Source of the DNA: Psychrobacter sp. 4Dc
GTDB lineage: Bacteria; Pseudomonadota; Gammaproteobacteria; Pseudomonadales; Moraxellaceae
Direction: 5' to 3'
Length of the DNA stretch: 64,000 nucleotides
NCBI RefSeq assembly: GCF_002836715.1
Contig: NZ_PJAT01000039.1
Location: 29,512-93,511 of the forward strand
Numbering within the stretch: the stretch's first letter is position 1; each line of letters opens with the position of its first letter. Below are positions 8,787 through 18,221 of this stretch, one piece after another. The notes beneath the pieces are model-generated. The model did no database searches and was not told where the DNA came from. It worked only from the letters and a program-made list of their open reading frames with translations. A program made the translations under genes and the position numbers.

Positions 8787-9898
8787 TGTCAAATAATCAA
8801 CCTTCACCAAATCGCAGTACTATTAATAGCGAACCAGATAAAGCGCCAATGCCTGAGCAGCTATCTACCACAAAAAAGCAACGCTTGAACCCTATCTGGC
8901 AAGCACGACTCAATCGCTTTCGTCAAAATAGACTTGGGGTGATATCGCTGTTTGTTTTCGCAGTGATATTTGTTATTTGTATGGCAGCTAACGTCATTGC
9001 CAATGACAAACCTTTACTGGTTCAATATCAAGGCGATTATTACTTTCCGGTATTAAAGGCCTATCCTGAAACGACGTTTGGCGGTGTATTTGAGACCGAA
9101 ACCAATTATAAAGACCCTGCAGTGCAGTCGCTGATTGATGAGCAAGGGTTTTATATAATGCCGCCTATTCCGTTTGCCGACCAGACGCCCAACGTCGAGC
9201 TTGGTCTGCCTTATCCAGCAGCACCCAATGCTCAGAACTGGCTTGGTACTGATGATATGGGACGTGATGTGCTGGCACGGATACTTTATGGTATGCGAGT
9301 GTCGTTACTGTTTGGTCTGGCCTTGACGCTTGCGGGTGCACTGATTGGGATTATCGTCGGTGCGGTACAAGGTTATTATGGCGGCTGGGTAGATCTGGCA
9401 GGGCAGCGATTTATGGAAGTATGGGGCGGTATGCCTCAGCTGTTTATGATTATTATTTTGGTCAGTCTGTTTAGTCCCAGCATTATTATGCTGTTCGCCA
9501 TGATGCTACTGTTCGGTTGGATGGGTTTGGTCGGTTTGGTACGGGCAGAGTTCTTACGAGCCCGCAACTTTGACTATGTGCGAGCTGCACGCAATTTAGG
9601 TGTTTCGGACAGCCAAATCATGCTCAGACATATCTTACCTAATGCATTAGCTTCTAGTTTGTCGCAGTTGCCATTTATTCTAACGGCCAATATTATCGCT
9701 TTGACTGCGCTGGATTTCTTGGGGTATGGATTGCCACCTGGCTCGCCGTCTCTTGGTGAGCTAATGGTACAAGGGAAGAACAACCTTGATGCACCTTGGC
9801 TTGCCTTGTCAGGATTCTTTAGTTTGACCTTTATTTTGTCATTGCTCATCTTCGTCGGCGAAGCGCTGCGTGATGCATTTGATCCGAGGCGTTCTTAA
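8786..9898 (+). CDS. yejE: Peptide ABC transporter permease YejE
   Basis: This is the second permease of the Yej importer. At 370 residues it is about 30 longer than the E. coli protein, mainly in a polar N-terminal tail (about 40 residues) before RLNPIWQARLNRFRQNRLGV, which is the usual start of the OppC-like domain. The LGTDDMGRDVLARILYGMR motif and the EAA loop (RAARNLGVSDSQIMLRHILPNAL region) are conserved. Several membrane helices follow, and it ends in GEALRDAFDPRRS. It overlaps the yejB stop by one base and ends one base before the yejF ATG, so the three form one operon. Confidence 0.94.
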   Translation: MSNNQPSPNRSTINSEPDKAPMPEQLSTTKKQRLNPIWQARLNRFRQNRLGVISLFVFAVIFVICMAANVIANDKPLLVQYQGDYYFPVLKAYPETTFGGVFETETNYKDPAVQSLIDEQGFYIMPPIPFADQTPNVELGLPYPAAPNAQNWLGTDDMGRDVLARILYGMRVSLLFGLALTLAGALIGIIVGAVQGYYGGWVDLAGQRFMEVWGGMPQLFMIIILVSLFSPSIIMLFAMMLLFGWMGLVGLVRAEFLRARNFDYVRAARNLGVSDSQIMLRHILPNALASSLSQLPFILTANIIALTALDFLGYGLPPGSPSLGELMVQGKNNLDAPWLALSGFFSLTFILSLLIFVGEALRDAFDPRRS

Positions 9899-9899
9899 T

Positions 9900-11579
9900 A
9901 TGATTAAAAATATTGTCGCCACCGAGCACAGCAACGCACAAAATGAAATCCCTAATAGTGCACAAGATAAGCTTATGCTAACCGTAGATAAGCTTACTAT
10001 CATAACTGCTACAGGCATCCAGTTGGTCGATGCGCTGTCTTATGAGCTAAGACAAGGGCAAACATTAGCCATCGTTGGTGAGTCAGGCTCTGGCAAATCA
10101 ATTGCCAGTCTTGCGCTATTAGGTCTGTTACCAGATAGTTTGACCATCACGGGTGTGGTACAGCTTGCAAATACGGTAGGTATGTCTACCTTGCCCATAG
10201 CGAATGATAAGGCGCGTAATGCTGCATTGCAGTCTATTCGTGGACAGCGTATCGGTATGGTATTTCAGGAGCCGATGACTGCATTAAACCCACTACATAC
10301 GGTCGCGAAACAAATTGCTGAATCGTTGCGTCTAGTTGGCGTGCCTAAGAAGCAATGGCAAGAAACCAGCATTGCTTTGCTAAATGATGTCAATATTACT
10401 GATCCTGCTGACAAGTTGAGCCGTTACCCACATGAGTTATCGGGTGGTCAGCGTCAGCGAGTGATGATTGCCATGGCATTGGCTCAGCAGCCTGATATTT
10501 TAATTGCTGATGAGCCAACGACTGCGCTCGATGTTACCTTGCAGCATGAGATTTTGACGCTACTAGATTATCTCAAAAGCAAGCACAATATGGCGATGAT
10601 ATTAATCAGTCATGATCTCAATTTGGTCAGGCGCTATAGTGATGAGGTCATCGTTATGCGCCAAGGTCAAACCATCGAACAGGGTCAAACGTCAGCGGTA
10701 TTTGATCAGCCTAAAGCTGATTATACTTGCACACTTATCAAGCAAGACTTTGGGCAGGCATTAGTCATAGAAGACGATAACGCAGATAAACAATCAAGCG
10801 TACTAGAAGTGAAACGCCTTAACGTACAGTTCCCAGTTGAAAAAGGTCTGTTTGGTGGTACCAAGCGCTGGTTCGACGCGGTTAAAGATGTCGATATGAC
10901 GCTACAAAAAGGCCAAGCATTGGGTATCGTCGGTGAGTCTGGCTCTGGAAAAACCACCATTGCGCTGGGGCTTAGCCAACTACTGAGCAACCAAGCACGT
11001 GTGAATGGGCAGATAGTGGTCAACGGGCAAGATATCTCAGCATTGTCCAAAAAAGCGCTACGTAAATTCCGCTCGCAGATACAGATGGTATTTCAAGATC
11101 CATTTGCCAGTATTAATCCGCGTATGACGGTCATGCAAATCGTGGAAGAAGGATTGTTAGTACAAGGCGTGGATAAAGTCGCCCGTCAGCAAGCGGTGCT
11201 AGATAGTCTTGCTACGGTACATTTGCCTTTAGCATTTGCGCAGCGTTATCCTCATGAGCTGTCAGGTGGTCAGCGTCAACGCGTGGCGCTGGCGCGTGCC
11301 CTCATTATGAAACCAAGCTTACTTATATTGGATGAGCCGACCTCTGCGCTCGACAGTACCACACAGGTCACAGTAGTTAGTTTATTACGTGAAATACAAG
11401 AAAGACTAGAAATCAGTTATGTCTTTATCAGTCATGATCTCAAGGTAGTACGTGCACTGTGTCAGCATATCATGGTGTTAAAACAAGGCACTTGCGTAGA
11501 ATCTGGACGTACCGAAGATCTCTTTAATCACCCGCAACATATTTATACTCAGCAATTGTTAAAGGCAAGTACTGACTAG
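9900..11579 (+). CDS. yejF: Peptide ABC transporter ATPase with two nucleotide-binding domains, YejF
   Basis: YejF hydrolyses ATP to drive the Yej importer. It is 559 residues with two ABC domains fused head to tail. Walker A GESGSGKS is at 60-67, with signature LSGGQRQR and Walker B ADEPTTALD after it. The second domain has GESGSGKT at about 345-352, then LSGGQRQRVALARAL and LDEPTSALD. The start is ATG 9900, preceded by GAGG at 9885-9888 and one base after the yejE stop. An upstream in-frame ATG at 9870 lies inside yejE and would add only ten residues. No clear terminator follows. Confidence 0.94.
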   Translation: MIKNIVATEHSNAQNEIPNSAQDKLMLTVDKLTIITATGIQLVDALSYELRQGQTLAIVGESGSGKSIASLALLGLLPDSLTITGVVQLANTVGMSTLPIANDKARNAALQSIRGQRIGMVFQEPMTALNPLHTVAKQIAESLRLVGVPKKQWQETSIALLNDVNITDPADKLSRYPHELSGGQRQRVMIAMALAQQPDILIADEPTTALDVTLQHEILTLLDYLKSKHNMAMILISHDLNLVRRYSDEVIVMRQGQTIEQGQTSAVFDQPKADYTCTLIKQDFGQALVIEDDNADKQSSVLEVKRLNVQFPVEKGLFGGTKRWFDAVKDVDMTLQKGQALGIVGESGSGKTTIALGLSQLLSNQARVNGQIVVNGQDISALSKKALRKFRSQIQMVFQDPFASINPRMTVMQIVEEGLLVQGVDKVARQQAVLDSLATVHLPLAFAQRYPHELSGGQRQRVALARALIMKPSLLILDEPTSALDSTTQVTVVSLLREIQERLEISYVFISHDLKVVRALCQHIMVLKQGTCVESGRTEDLFNHPQHIYTQQLLKASTD

Positions 11580-11846
11580 TTTAAACGACTTACTGTAGCC
11601 ACTGAGACTGATCAATCAAATTAAGCGACTAAATCAAGCGACTTGGTATAAAATTGATACATCGCAGTTCATAATAATAGCGACATATTGAAAAAAGCAG
11701 TGGTACAATAATTTTAGAGAGCTGCCCATTTTATAATGCTGTGATGCGTATCTTTATACATTCTGGCGCTCGTAAATTAGTAATATTTAACTGGCTGGCA
11801 AAAACGGTCTTTATTGCAGTTAAAACCATCATTAAAAAGGATTTTT

Positions 11847-13157
11847 GTGCTCATGAAAACACAAAACAGTATTACTAAATTGGTAAAGAACAACAGCTTG
11901 CAGCATGCTGGTTATTTGGCTGTCGCTAAAACTCGGGCGAAGGTATTAAAAGCAGTGTCCTATGTGATATCTATTAGAAGACCGATGTTATTCGTTGGTG
12001 AGACTGCCTGTGATGAGCTGTGCGATATGCTTATCAATGAAGGCAATACCAATGTGTTTATTGTCACGGATACAGTGCTCAACGAACTGGGCATACCTGC
12101 GAAAGTCACTGATTATCTAGATGCGAAAAATATCAGTTATCACATCTATGACGGTATTACGCCAGATCCTACTTTTAAAGTAGTTGAAGAAGGGCTACGT
12201 CAGTCTATAGAAGCCAATTGTGACTCTATCGTGGCTATTGGTGGCGGCTCAGTGATCGATGCGGCCAAAATGATAGCAATGTCTCAAGGCAATAAGTGCA
12301 AGCCAAAGCAGCTAATCGGTATTCTTAAAGCAAGAAAGCCTGCAACGCCGCTATACTGCGTACCAACGACAGCTGGCACGGGTTCAGAAGCGACACTTGG
12401 TGCAGTAGTGTCTGATGACAAAACGCATCAAAAAGCATTGTCTATCGACCCAAGAATGGTACCACTAGCCGCTGCGATTGACCCAGTTATTATGAAAGGC
12501 ATGCCAGCCCATATAACAGCAGATACTGGCATTGATGTATTGACCCATGCCTTAGAAGCATGGATGAGTGCCAATGCTAGCGTAGAGACAGATTATTATG
12601 CAGCCTCTGCCGTAAAATCTGTTATGCATTACCTACCACTAGCTTATAAAGACGGTGGCAATTTAAAAGCAAGAGAAGAGATGGGTATCGCCGCTCATTA
12701 TGGCGGGATTGCCTTTAACAAAGCAGGTTTGGGTTATGTGCATGCTATTGCGCATCAGTTAGGCGCTTACTATAGTATTCCGCATGGCCGTGCTAATGCC
12801 ATCGTGTTGCCTTATGTGCTCGACGTCAATCGCAAAGCGAGCAAAAAAAGACTGGCTGCATTGGCGAAAAGAACCGGTATGGTACAGGATGGTCAAGCAG
12901 CTAATGGCGATAGTGAGATAGCAGATCACCTTATCACGCAAGTTAGAAACTTGATTGCAGATCTAAACATCGATCCGACTGTCAATGGTATGCAAACCAG
13001 CGACTTTAATGATATTGCAAAGGCAGCTGCAAAAGAAGTCAGTGATACTTATGCCGTGCCAACCTATCTGTCAGCAACTGAAATGAAAGAAATTCTAATG
13101 AAGATTAAGCAGGCAAGTGACGAACGTGCTGATAAAGATAGCCAAAAATCTTCATAA
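11847..13157 (+). CDS. Iron-containing alcohol dehydrogenase
   Basis: This is a group III (iron-activated) NAD(P)-dependent alcohol dehydrogenase; the substrate cannot be told from sequence. The Rossmann-like part carries GGGSVIDAAKMIA, and the PTTAGTGSEAT motif is clear. Metal ligands are expected in DTGIDVLTHALEAW and in HAIAHQLGAYYSIPHGRANAI (Asp plus three His). Start: AAAAAGG at 11834-11840 is 6 nt before GTG 11847, a better spacing than for ATG 11853 two codons later; the difference is two residues. The N-terminal 45 residues are longer than in most family members. It is monocistronic, ending in a strong terminator. Confidence 0.88.
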   Translation: MLMKTQNSITKLVKNNSLQHAGYLAVAKTRAKVLKAVSYVISIRRPMLFVGETACDELCDMLINEGNTNVFIVTDTVLNELGIPAKVTDYLDAKNISYHIYDGITPDPTFKVVEEGLRQSIEANCDSIVAIGGGSVIDAAKMIAMSQGNKCKPKQLIGILKARKPATPLYCVPTTAGTGSEATLGAVVSDDKTHQKALSIDPRMVPLAAAIDPVIMKGMPAHITADTGIDVLTHALEAWMSANASVETDYYAASAVKSVMHYLPLAYKDGGNLKAREEMGIAAHYGGIAFNKAGLGYVHAIAHQLGAYYSIPHGRANAIVLPYVLDVNRKASKKRLAALAKRTGMVQDGQAANGDSEIADHLITQVRNLIADLNIDPTVNGMQTSDFNDIAKAAAKEVSDTYAVPTYLSATEMKEILMKIKQASDERADKDSQKSS

Positions 13158-13190
13158 TTCTATGTTTACATTGATAACCTTACGATAAAT

Positions 13191-13225
13191 AAAAGCCCAT
13201 TACTTTTTTGAGAATGGGCTTTTTT
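13191..13225 (+). terminator. Rho-independent terminator after the alcohol dehydrogenase
   Basis: AAAAGCCCATT (13191-13201) pairs with AATGGGCTTTT, followed by TTT. It lies 33 bp after the stop. Confidence 0.9.
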
Positions 13226-13325
13226 AATGCATTGAGGTAATAAAGTTTCCGTCTTATTTCTATAGTTAACTCATACTAAAATATATAATCGTTATCAAAT
13301 AATCGTTTAATTTATCTTGTGATTA

Positions 13326-13495
13326 GGGCGTGTCTTCATTTTAAAAATGGTGATAAAAATGAGATAAATGGCAGTCAAACAAGGAAAATAGCGCAGATAA
13401 TATCGAGATATTAGTCAGCTATTTGACGCCGTTTGGCAAGATTTAGCCATTTTTAACCCATTTAGATGACTATCGATTGAATTGAGGACACGCTC
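13326..13495. repeat. MITE-like element with terminal inverted repeats and TA flanks
   Basis: A 170-bp segment without a gene begins GGGCGTGTCTTCA and ends TGAGGACACGCTC, whose reverse complement is GAGCGTGTCCTCA. This gives a near-perfect 13-bp inverted repeat. Each end is bordered by TA (13324-13325 and 13496-13497), as expected for a TA target duplication. The centre has a palindromic core (GATAATATCGAGATATTA). These traits suit a miniature element mobilised by a TA-targeting transposase (IS630 or some IS5-group families); the parent element is not in this window. Confidence 0.75.
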
Positions 13496-13611
13496 TAAAC
13501 CCAGTTGCTAAAAAATATCTTAATAAACTGTAAATATATAACAGTATAGGAATGTTTCAGTGATACAAAAGCGTTAGGATGTTTAAAGGATATTACGCTT
13601 AGGAGATTTTC

Positions 13612-14826
13612 ATGAACCGCATATTACCATCTAAAATCATAGGGTTAGTTATCATAGCGAGTAGTGCGATTTACGCAGGCTGCGCATCAACTGAAAACAG
13701 CTCTACTGTAAAGAACACAACTGCCGCTAACCCATATGCACCGACTACACCAGGATTGGCAGTAGCCACAGTAGCGGGTGGGTGTTTTTGGTGTGTTGAA
13801 GCAGGTTATGAAAAAATCCCTGGCGTGGTAGAAGTCGTGTCTGGCTATACGGGTGGCACCGCTGAAAACCCAACCTACAAGCAGGTGTCGGCAGGTGGTA
13901 CTGGGCATACAGAAGCGGCGCAGGTGTATTATGATCCTAAGAAGATTACTTACAATGGCATAGTACAGGCGCTATGGAGAATCGCTGATCCTACTGATGA
14001 TAAAGGGCAGTATGTTGATCGCGGCACACAGTACCGTCCAGCAATTTTCTATAACAATGCGCAAGAAAAGCAAATCGCAGAAGCAGCCAAGCAATCCCTG
14101 CAAGCATCTGGTGTGTATGACAAGCCAGTAGTGATTGAGATTGTACCTGCTAGCACTTTTTATCCTGCTGAAGAGTATCATCAGGATTATTATAAAAAGA
14201 ACCCGATACGCTATAAAGCTTATACCTTTAATTCTGGTCGCTATCAATTTATCGAGAGTGTCTATGGTAAAAACTATGAGCTTGATTTTAGTAAGTTTAC
14301 GCCCGAAGCAGATAGCACACAGCAAGTGACGCCAAATAACACATCGGATAGTAAGGTAGGCAAAGGTTTTAACCCAGATACATTTGTAAAACCTTCACAA
14401 GATGCGCTAAAGAAGTCCCTTAGTGATATTCAGTACAAGGTCACACAAAAAGAAGGTACCGAGCGCGCCTTTGATAATGAGTACTGGGATAATAAAGAGC
14501 CTGGATTGTACGTGGACGTCGTATCTGGTGAGCCACTGTATTCTTCGCGTGATAAATATAAGTCTGGTACAGGTTGGCCGAGCTTTACTCGCCCATTGGA
14601 TACGAGCTTAGTGGTTGAAAAGCCAGATAGAGGAATATTTGGAACCCGTACTGAAATTCGTAGCCGTTACGCGGACTCACACGTGGGCCATGTATTTGAT
14701 GACGGTCCAGCACCGACAGGTAAGCGCTATTGCATGAACTCAGCAGCGCTCCGCTTTATTCCGCTTGCAGATATGGAAGCTGCTGGTTATGGCGATTGGG
14801 TAGATGATGTAAAACCAGTTGGTTAG
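13612..14826 (+). CDS. msrAB: Bifunctional peptide methionine sulfoxide reductase MsrA/MsrB, putative lipoprotein
   Basis: It reduces both S- and R-methionine sulfoxide in oxidised proteins. The N-terminus has a short signal followed by a lipobox-like YAGC with C24, which suggests export and lipid anchoring. The MsrA domain (about 48-215) has the catalytic GCFWC (C58) and GYTGG. The MsrB domain (about 265-400) has SGTGWPSF at 318-325 and catalytic C374 in [11 protein letters not shown]. The two zinc-binding CxxC pairs found in many MsrB proteins are absent. There is no thioredoxin-like domain as in Neisseria PilB, so electrons must come from another protein. AGGAG lies 9 nt before the ATG. 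It is monocistronic, ending in a strong shared terminator. Confidence 0.94.
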   Translation: MNRILPSKIIGLVIIASSAIYAGCASTENSSTVKNTTAANPYAPTTPGLAVATVAGGCFWCVEAGYEKIPGVVEVVSGYTGGTAENPTYKQVSAGGTGHTEAAQVYYDPKKITYNGIVQALWRIADPTDDKGQYVDRGTQYRPAIFYNNAQEKQIAEAAKQSLQASGVYDKPVVIEIVPASTFYPAEEYHQDYYKKNPIRYKAYTFNSGRYQFIESVYGKNYELDFSKFTPEADSTQQVTPNNTSDSKVGKGFNPDTFVKPSQDALKKSLSDIQYKVTQKEGTERAFDNEYWDNKEPGLYVDVVSGEPLYSSRDKYKSGTGWPSFTRPLDTSLVVEKPDRGIFGTRTEIRSRYADSHVGHVFDDGPAPTGKRYCMNSAALRFIPLADMEAAGYGDWVDDVKPVG

Positions 14827-14850
14827 TGCTATTTTCTATCGCTCAGCCAA

Positions 14851-14885
14851 ACAAAAAGGACGCATTAGCGTCCTTTTTGTTTGTT
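14851..14885. terminator. Bidirectional terminator between msrAB and folE
   Basis: ACAAAAAGGACGC pairs with GCGTCCTTTTTGT around the loop ATTA. A and T runs on both sides let it serve both converging genes. Confidence 0.92.
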
Positions 14886-14916
14886 GTTACTCATAACAGC
14901 CTAAAATATTAATAGT

Positions 14917-15528
14917 TTAAAACGCCGGTTGGCGCTTAGGGACGGCACCCAAAAACTCATTACGAGCTTGATTGTTGTGTTGATACTCACCAAGCATCGC
15001 GGTACTACGCGTGGTTGAATGCTGTTTGCTGACACCGCGCATCATCATACACATGTGCGAGGCATCCATGACTACCGCCACGCCGCGACAGCCAGTAACA
15101 TCCATGATGGTTTGTGCAATCTGTTCACTCAGGTTTTCTTGTATTTGTAGACGACGGGCAAACATATCGACAATGCGGGCAAACTTCGATAGCCCCAGTA
15201 CTTGACCATCAGGCAGGTAGCCAATATGAGCCACACCATGGAACGGTAGCATATGATGCTCGCACAGTGAATAAAACTCAATGTTCTGTACCAGTACTAG
15301 CTCACGATTGGTCGATGGAAAAACCGCATCATTGACCACCTCTTCAATGCTTTGATGATAGCCTTTGGTTAAGTGAGCAAAAGCCTTTGCCGCACGTACA
15401 GGCGTGTCTAATAAACCAGGACGATCTAAGTCTTCGCCAGTTGAACCAATCAGTTGGCGATAGGATTCGGTACTTTCTTTATAATCTGGGGTTATTATTG
15501 GGGTGTTACTCATAAGTTTGGCAGCCAT
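14917..15528 (-). CDS. folE: GTP cyclohydrolase I
   Basis: FolE converts GTP to 7,8-dihydroneopterin triphosphate, the first step of folate synthesis (and of queuosine in many bacteria). At 203 residues it is of normal size. Diagnostic blocks are [18 protein letters not shown], with the zinc ligands Cys and His, then [18 protein letters not shown] and the late [10 protein letters not shown], which carries the second zinc Cys. The zinc ligands indicate the FolE1 (IA) type. The start may be ATG 15528 or ATG 15513, five codons on; neither has a strong binding site. The gene stands alone. Confidence 0.95.
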   Translation of the reverse strand: MAAKLMSNTPIITPDYKESTESYRQLIGSTGEDLDRPGLLDTPVRAAKAFAHLTKGYHQSIEEVVNDAVFPSTNRELVLVQNIEFYSLCEHHMLPFHGVAHIGYLPDGQVLGLSKFARIVDMFARRLQIQENLSEQIAQTIMDVTGCRGVAVVMDASHMCMMMRGVSKQHSTTRSTAMLGEYQHNNQARNEFLGAVPKRQPAF

Positions 15529-15958
15529 CCAAAATGTGGGTGTAGCTTAACGTTGAATCCTATCATGTCAGGATTCTTATAAAATTGTGCAAGCTGGGAA
15601 GGGCTGTGATTATACTCGAAATCTGCTGAACTTCATACTGCTGTAGCAAGCAGTTGAGTGTTTAATCTGTTCAGAGTCGTCAGACAAATCAATAGGGTCA
15701 TAACTATAACGGTGTATACCGTTTAGAACGTTTATATAAAGACCGTTATGGATGGCAGATATCTGATTGGTTTACTAAATGAGAGGTTAATACAACGTTA
15801 ATGAGAGTCGACAAGTACAGTTTACGACTGTTTACTTAAACTAATTCGTGTATAATAAGTCATCTTTTGATTTGCATCATTTCATGACGCGTCACTTTCT
15901 GATTACTCTAAATAAACCTATACTCTAAATCATCTCGATTGATTCAAAAGGAAATCTT
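15529..15958. other. Divergent intergenic region folE-fabI
   Basis: 430 bp between divergent genes. It should hold both promoters. A TATAAT at 15851-15856 points toward fabI, about 100 bp before its start; the matching -35 is unclear (TTTACT at 15831 gives a 14-bp spacer, TTTACG at 15821 a 24-bp spacer). I see no ORF or RNA gene here. Confidence 0.5.
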
Positions 15959-16768
15959 ATGCTATTGCAAGGACAACGATTTGTCGTAACTGGCATCGCA
16001 AGTAAACTCTCTATCGCTTGGGCTATTGCAGAAGCGCTACACCGCGAAGGCGCCTCACTGATCCTGACTTATCCGAATGATAAAATCAAAAAGCGTGTGG
16101 ACATGGCTGCCGAACAGTTCGAAGCGGATTTGGTGCTAGAGTGTGATGTCGCCTCTGATGAGTCGATTGCTGCTTGTTTTGAGCAAGTAACCGCGCATTG
16201 GGGTGATGGTATTGATGGTGTGGTACACGCCATTGGTTTTGCCCCAATGGATCAGCTCGATGGTGACTTTGTCAATGCTACCACGCGTGAAGGCAGCCAC
16301 ATAGCACATGATATTTCTAGCTACAGCTTTGTGGCATTGGCAAAAGCAGCTCGTGAGTTGCTTGCAATGCGTCATGGTTCTATGCTGACATTAACTTATG
16401 AAGGCAGTATCTCAGTATTGCCAAACTACAATGTCATGGGTATGGCAAAAGCCAGTCTTGAAGCCAGCGTGCGCTACTTAGCGACTTCTATGGGCGGCGA
16501 AGGTATCCGTGTCAATGCGATCTCAGCAGGTCCAATTCGCACGCTAGCTGCTAGTGGCATCAAATCATTCCGCAAAATGCTCGATATCAGCGAAAAAATC
16601 GCACCACTACAACGTAATGTCAATCAGATGGAAGTAGGTAACGCAGCACTATTCCTATTATCTCCGTGGGCATCTGGTATCACGGGTGAGATCATGTTTG
16701 TTGATGCAGGTTTTAATACCGTCGCTATTAGTGAGCAGTTGATGATGCTGGATGAGCCAGCGCAATAA
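15959..16768 (+). CDS. fabI: Enoyl-[acyl-carrier-protein] reductase (NADH)
   Basis: FabI reduces trans-2-enoyl-ACP in the last step of each fatty-acid elongation round and is the triclosan target. At 269 residues it is a normal-size short-chain dehydrogenase-fold enzyme. The cofactor segment [18 protein letters not shown] is the FabI variant of the Rossmann motif. The catalytic Y157 and K164 in [12 protein letters not shown] have the Y-x6-K spacing that separates FabI from ordinary SDRs. [16 protein letters not shown] is also diagnostic. AAGGAAA lies about 7 nt before the ATG. It is monocistronic. Confidence 0.96.
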   Translation: MLLQGQRFVVTGIASKLSIAWAIAEALHREGASLILTYPNDKIKKRVDMAAEQFEADLVLECDVASDESIAACFEQVTAHWGDGIDGVVHAIGFAPMDQLDGDFVNATTREGSHIAHDISSYSFVALAKAARELLAMRHGSMLTLTYEGSISVLPNYNVMGMAKASLEASVRYLATSMGGEGIRVNAISAGPIRTLAASGIKSFRKMLDISEKIAPLQRNVNQMEVGNAALFLLSPWASGITGEIMFVDAGFNTVAISEQLMMLDEPAQ

Positions 16769-16829
16769 TCATTTAAGTATTTTTTGCGTTGATGGTCATT
16801 ACCAATGATTCACTCAGCTATTGAAATTG

Positions 16830-16857
16830 AAAAGGCAGCCAATTGGCTGCCTTTTCT
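16830..16857 (+). terminator. Rho-independent terminator of fabI
   Basis: AAAAGGCAGCCAATT is self-complementary with AATTGGCTGCCTTTT, a long stem followed by a short T-run. Confidence 0.85.
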
Positions 16858-16903
16858 CGTTATACTATGAGTCTTTTTGGCAGTAGACCTTTAGGTGACA
16901 AAT

Positions 16904-17602
16904 ATGATAACCAAGTTACCAAAGTGGATATTGTGGGGTGGGGCAGTATTGGCATTTAGCGCCGGCTGCGTGAATACAACCGCATTGATGGGATTTGCCA
17001 ATTTATCAGTCTCGCATGTCACCGGTAATGTCAGCTTGTTTGCAGCAGCTATCGCTTATTCAGACGCCCACAGTATTTTGTATATCGGAGCGCTTTTGCT
17101 GTCTTTTTTGGCAGGAGCGATATTGAGTGGTTTTGTCATTGGGCAGACATCCTTAACACTAGGCCGTCGTTACGGGCGTGCGCTATATTTTGAAGCAGCA
17201 TTACTAATAGCTGCCTACTGGTTATATCAGCAGCATGACTATCTCGGACAATTGGCAGCAGCGATGGCCTGCGGATTACAAAACGCGATGGTAGCCACTT
17301 ATAGTGGAGCAGTTATTCGCACAACTCATTTGACAGGACTGACATCCGATATGGGTGCAGCAATCGGTAACTGGCTTGCGGGTCGCTCCATTAGTAAGCC
17401 GACATTGGGCTTTCAAGCCATTATTTGGTATTGCTTCTGCGGTGGCAGTACAGTGGGGGCTTTTTTGTTTGCCAAAGTTAGCTATGATGCGCTGCTTGTA
17501 CCCATCGCAATCGTTCTAACAGCAGCATTTATATATAACTATGTCTCAGATCATCTGCCAGAGGTGAGAGAAACAAAACTAAAAAAGCGCTCATCATCAT
17601 GA
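16904..17602 (+). CDS. DUF1275 (YoaK-like) family membrane protein
   Basis: A hydrophobic inner-membrane protein of 232 residues with about six membrane segments. The pattern AGCVNTTALMGFANLSVSHVTGN near the start and GLQNAMVATYSGAVIRTTHLTG in the middle are hallmarks of DUF1275/YoaK. Function is unknown. The start is ATG 16904 because AGGTG at 16893-16897 lies 6 nt upstream; that AGGTG contains an in-frame GTG (16895) that cannot itself be the start. The last codons (Lys-Lys-Arg-Ser) form one arm of the terminator stem. Confidence 0.85.
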   Translation: MITKLPKWILWGGAVLAFSAGCVNTTALMGFANLSVSHVTGNVSLFAAAIAYSDAHSILYIGALLLSFLAGAILSGFVIGQTSLTLGRRYGRALYFEAALLIAAYWLYQQHDYLGQLAAAMACGLQNAMVATYSGAVIRTTHLTGLTSDMGAAIGNWLAGRSISKPTLGFQAIIWYCFCGGSTVGAFLFAKVSYDALLVPIAIVLTAAFIYNYVSDHLPEVRETKLKKRSSS

Positions 17603-17620
17603 CAAGCGCTTCTTATTTTT
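17585..17620 (+). terminator. Terminator overlapping the end of the DUF1275 gene
   Basis: AAGCGCT at 17585-17591, inside the last codons, pairs with AGCGCTT at 17605-17611, followed by a C-interrupted T-rich tract. Confidence 0.6.
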
Positions 17621-17666
17621 GCTGTTAATACTAGATAACTGGCTTTATCTGCCGTTCTGCCATCTT

Positions 17667-17831
17667 TTATTTTGCGCCTTCTTCTTGATGATCTTCATGC
17701 TCATGCATACCTTGCATCATATCTAGCGCTGAGTCGTCAGTACGCTGTTGATCTTCTTTGGCCAGACTATCTTGATTGATGTCTTTTGGCGCCATTTTTG
17801 TGGTTGCATCGGTTTTATTTGCATCTGTCAT
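17667..17831 (-). CDS. Small acidic protein, 54 residues, unknown function
   Basis: Reading on the minus strand from ATG 17831 to TAA 17667 gives a 54-residue hydrophilic protein that begins MTDANKTDATTKMAPKDI. It is rich in Asp, Glu, Lys and Gln, with a His/Glu cluster (MHEHEDHQEE) near the end. GAGGA lies 8 nt before the ATG, which is strong support for translation. It has no membrane segment or cysteine. It runs opposite to both flanking genes. I do not recognise the family; the His/Glu tail could bind metal, which is speculation. Confidence 0.7.
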   Translation of the reverse strand: MTDANKTDATTKMAPKDINQDSLAKEDQQRTDDSALDMMQGMHEHEDHQEEGAK

Positions 17832-18221
17832 AGTGTCATTCCTCTTGTTTTTATTGATGATTATCTATCTAACCCTAAAATTATGTGGTATCGGTTTTTA
17901 CTTGTATAGCCCCAAATGATGAATGTTTGAATGCTTTATGTAATTTTTATCAACCAAGGCGTCCATTCAAAGCAGTGAGAACAAAGTAGTGAGAGAGCTA
18001 CTATTGAAAAATCTCACAAAGTCGAGAGGTGATTATCATTAACGAATCAAACAGATATCCTAAAAAAACAAAATTAATCAAAATGTATTCATATATAAGT
18101 TATTCTGATATGATATTTTCGCGCGTAATGTTCGCTATATGAATATCATGATGTCTTATAATAAGTGTGTGTTGCAATAATTTTGACTTCATACTCACTT
18201 TGGATGCGATAAGGATAATTT
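17832..18221. other. Intergenic region before the SLC13-type transporter
   Basis: 390 bp, A/T-rich. It should contain the divergent promoters of the 54-residue protein and the transporter. I see no further ORF. A GATTATCATTA at about 18030 resembles half of a Fur box but is too short to call. Confidence 0.4.

Noticed and set aside
9870..9899. Upstream ATG of yejF
   Set aside because: It lies inside the yejE coding end; ATG 9900 has a GAGG site and sits one base after the yejE stop.
18025..18050. Half Fur box (GATTATCATTA) upstream of the SLC13-type gene
   Set aside because: Only one half of the 19-bp consensus is present and the neighbour has no iron link.
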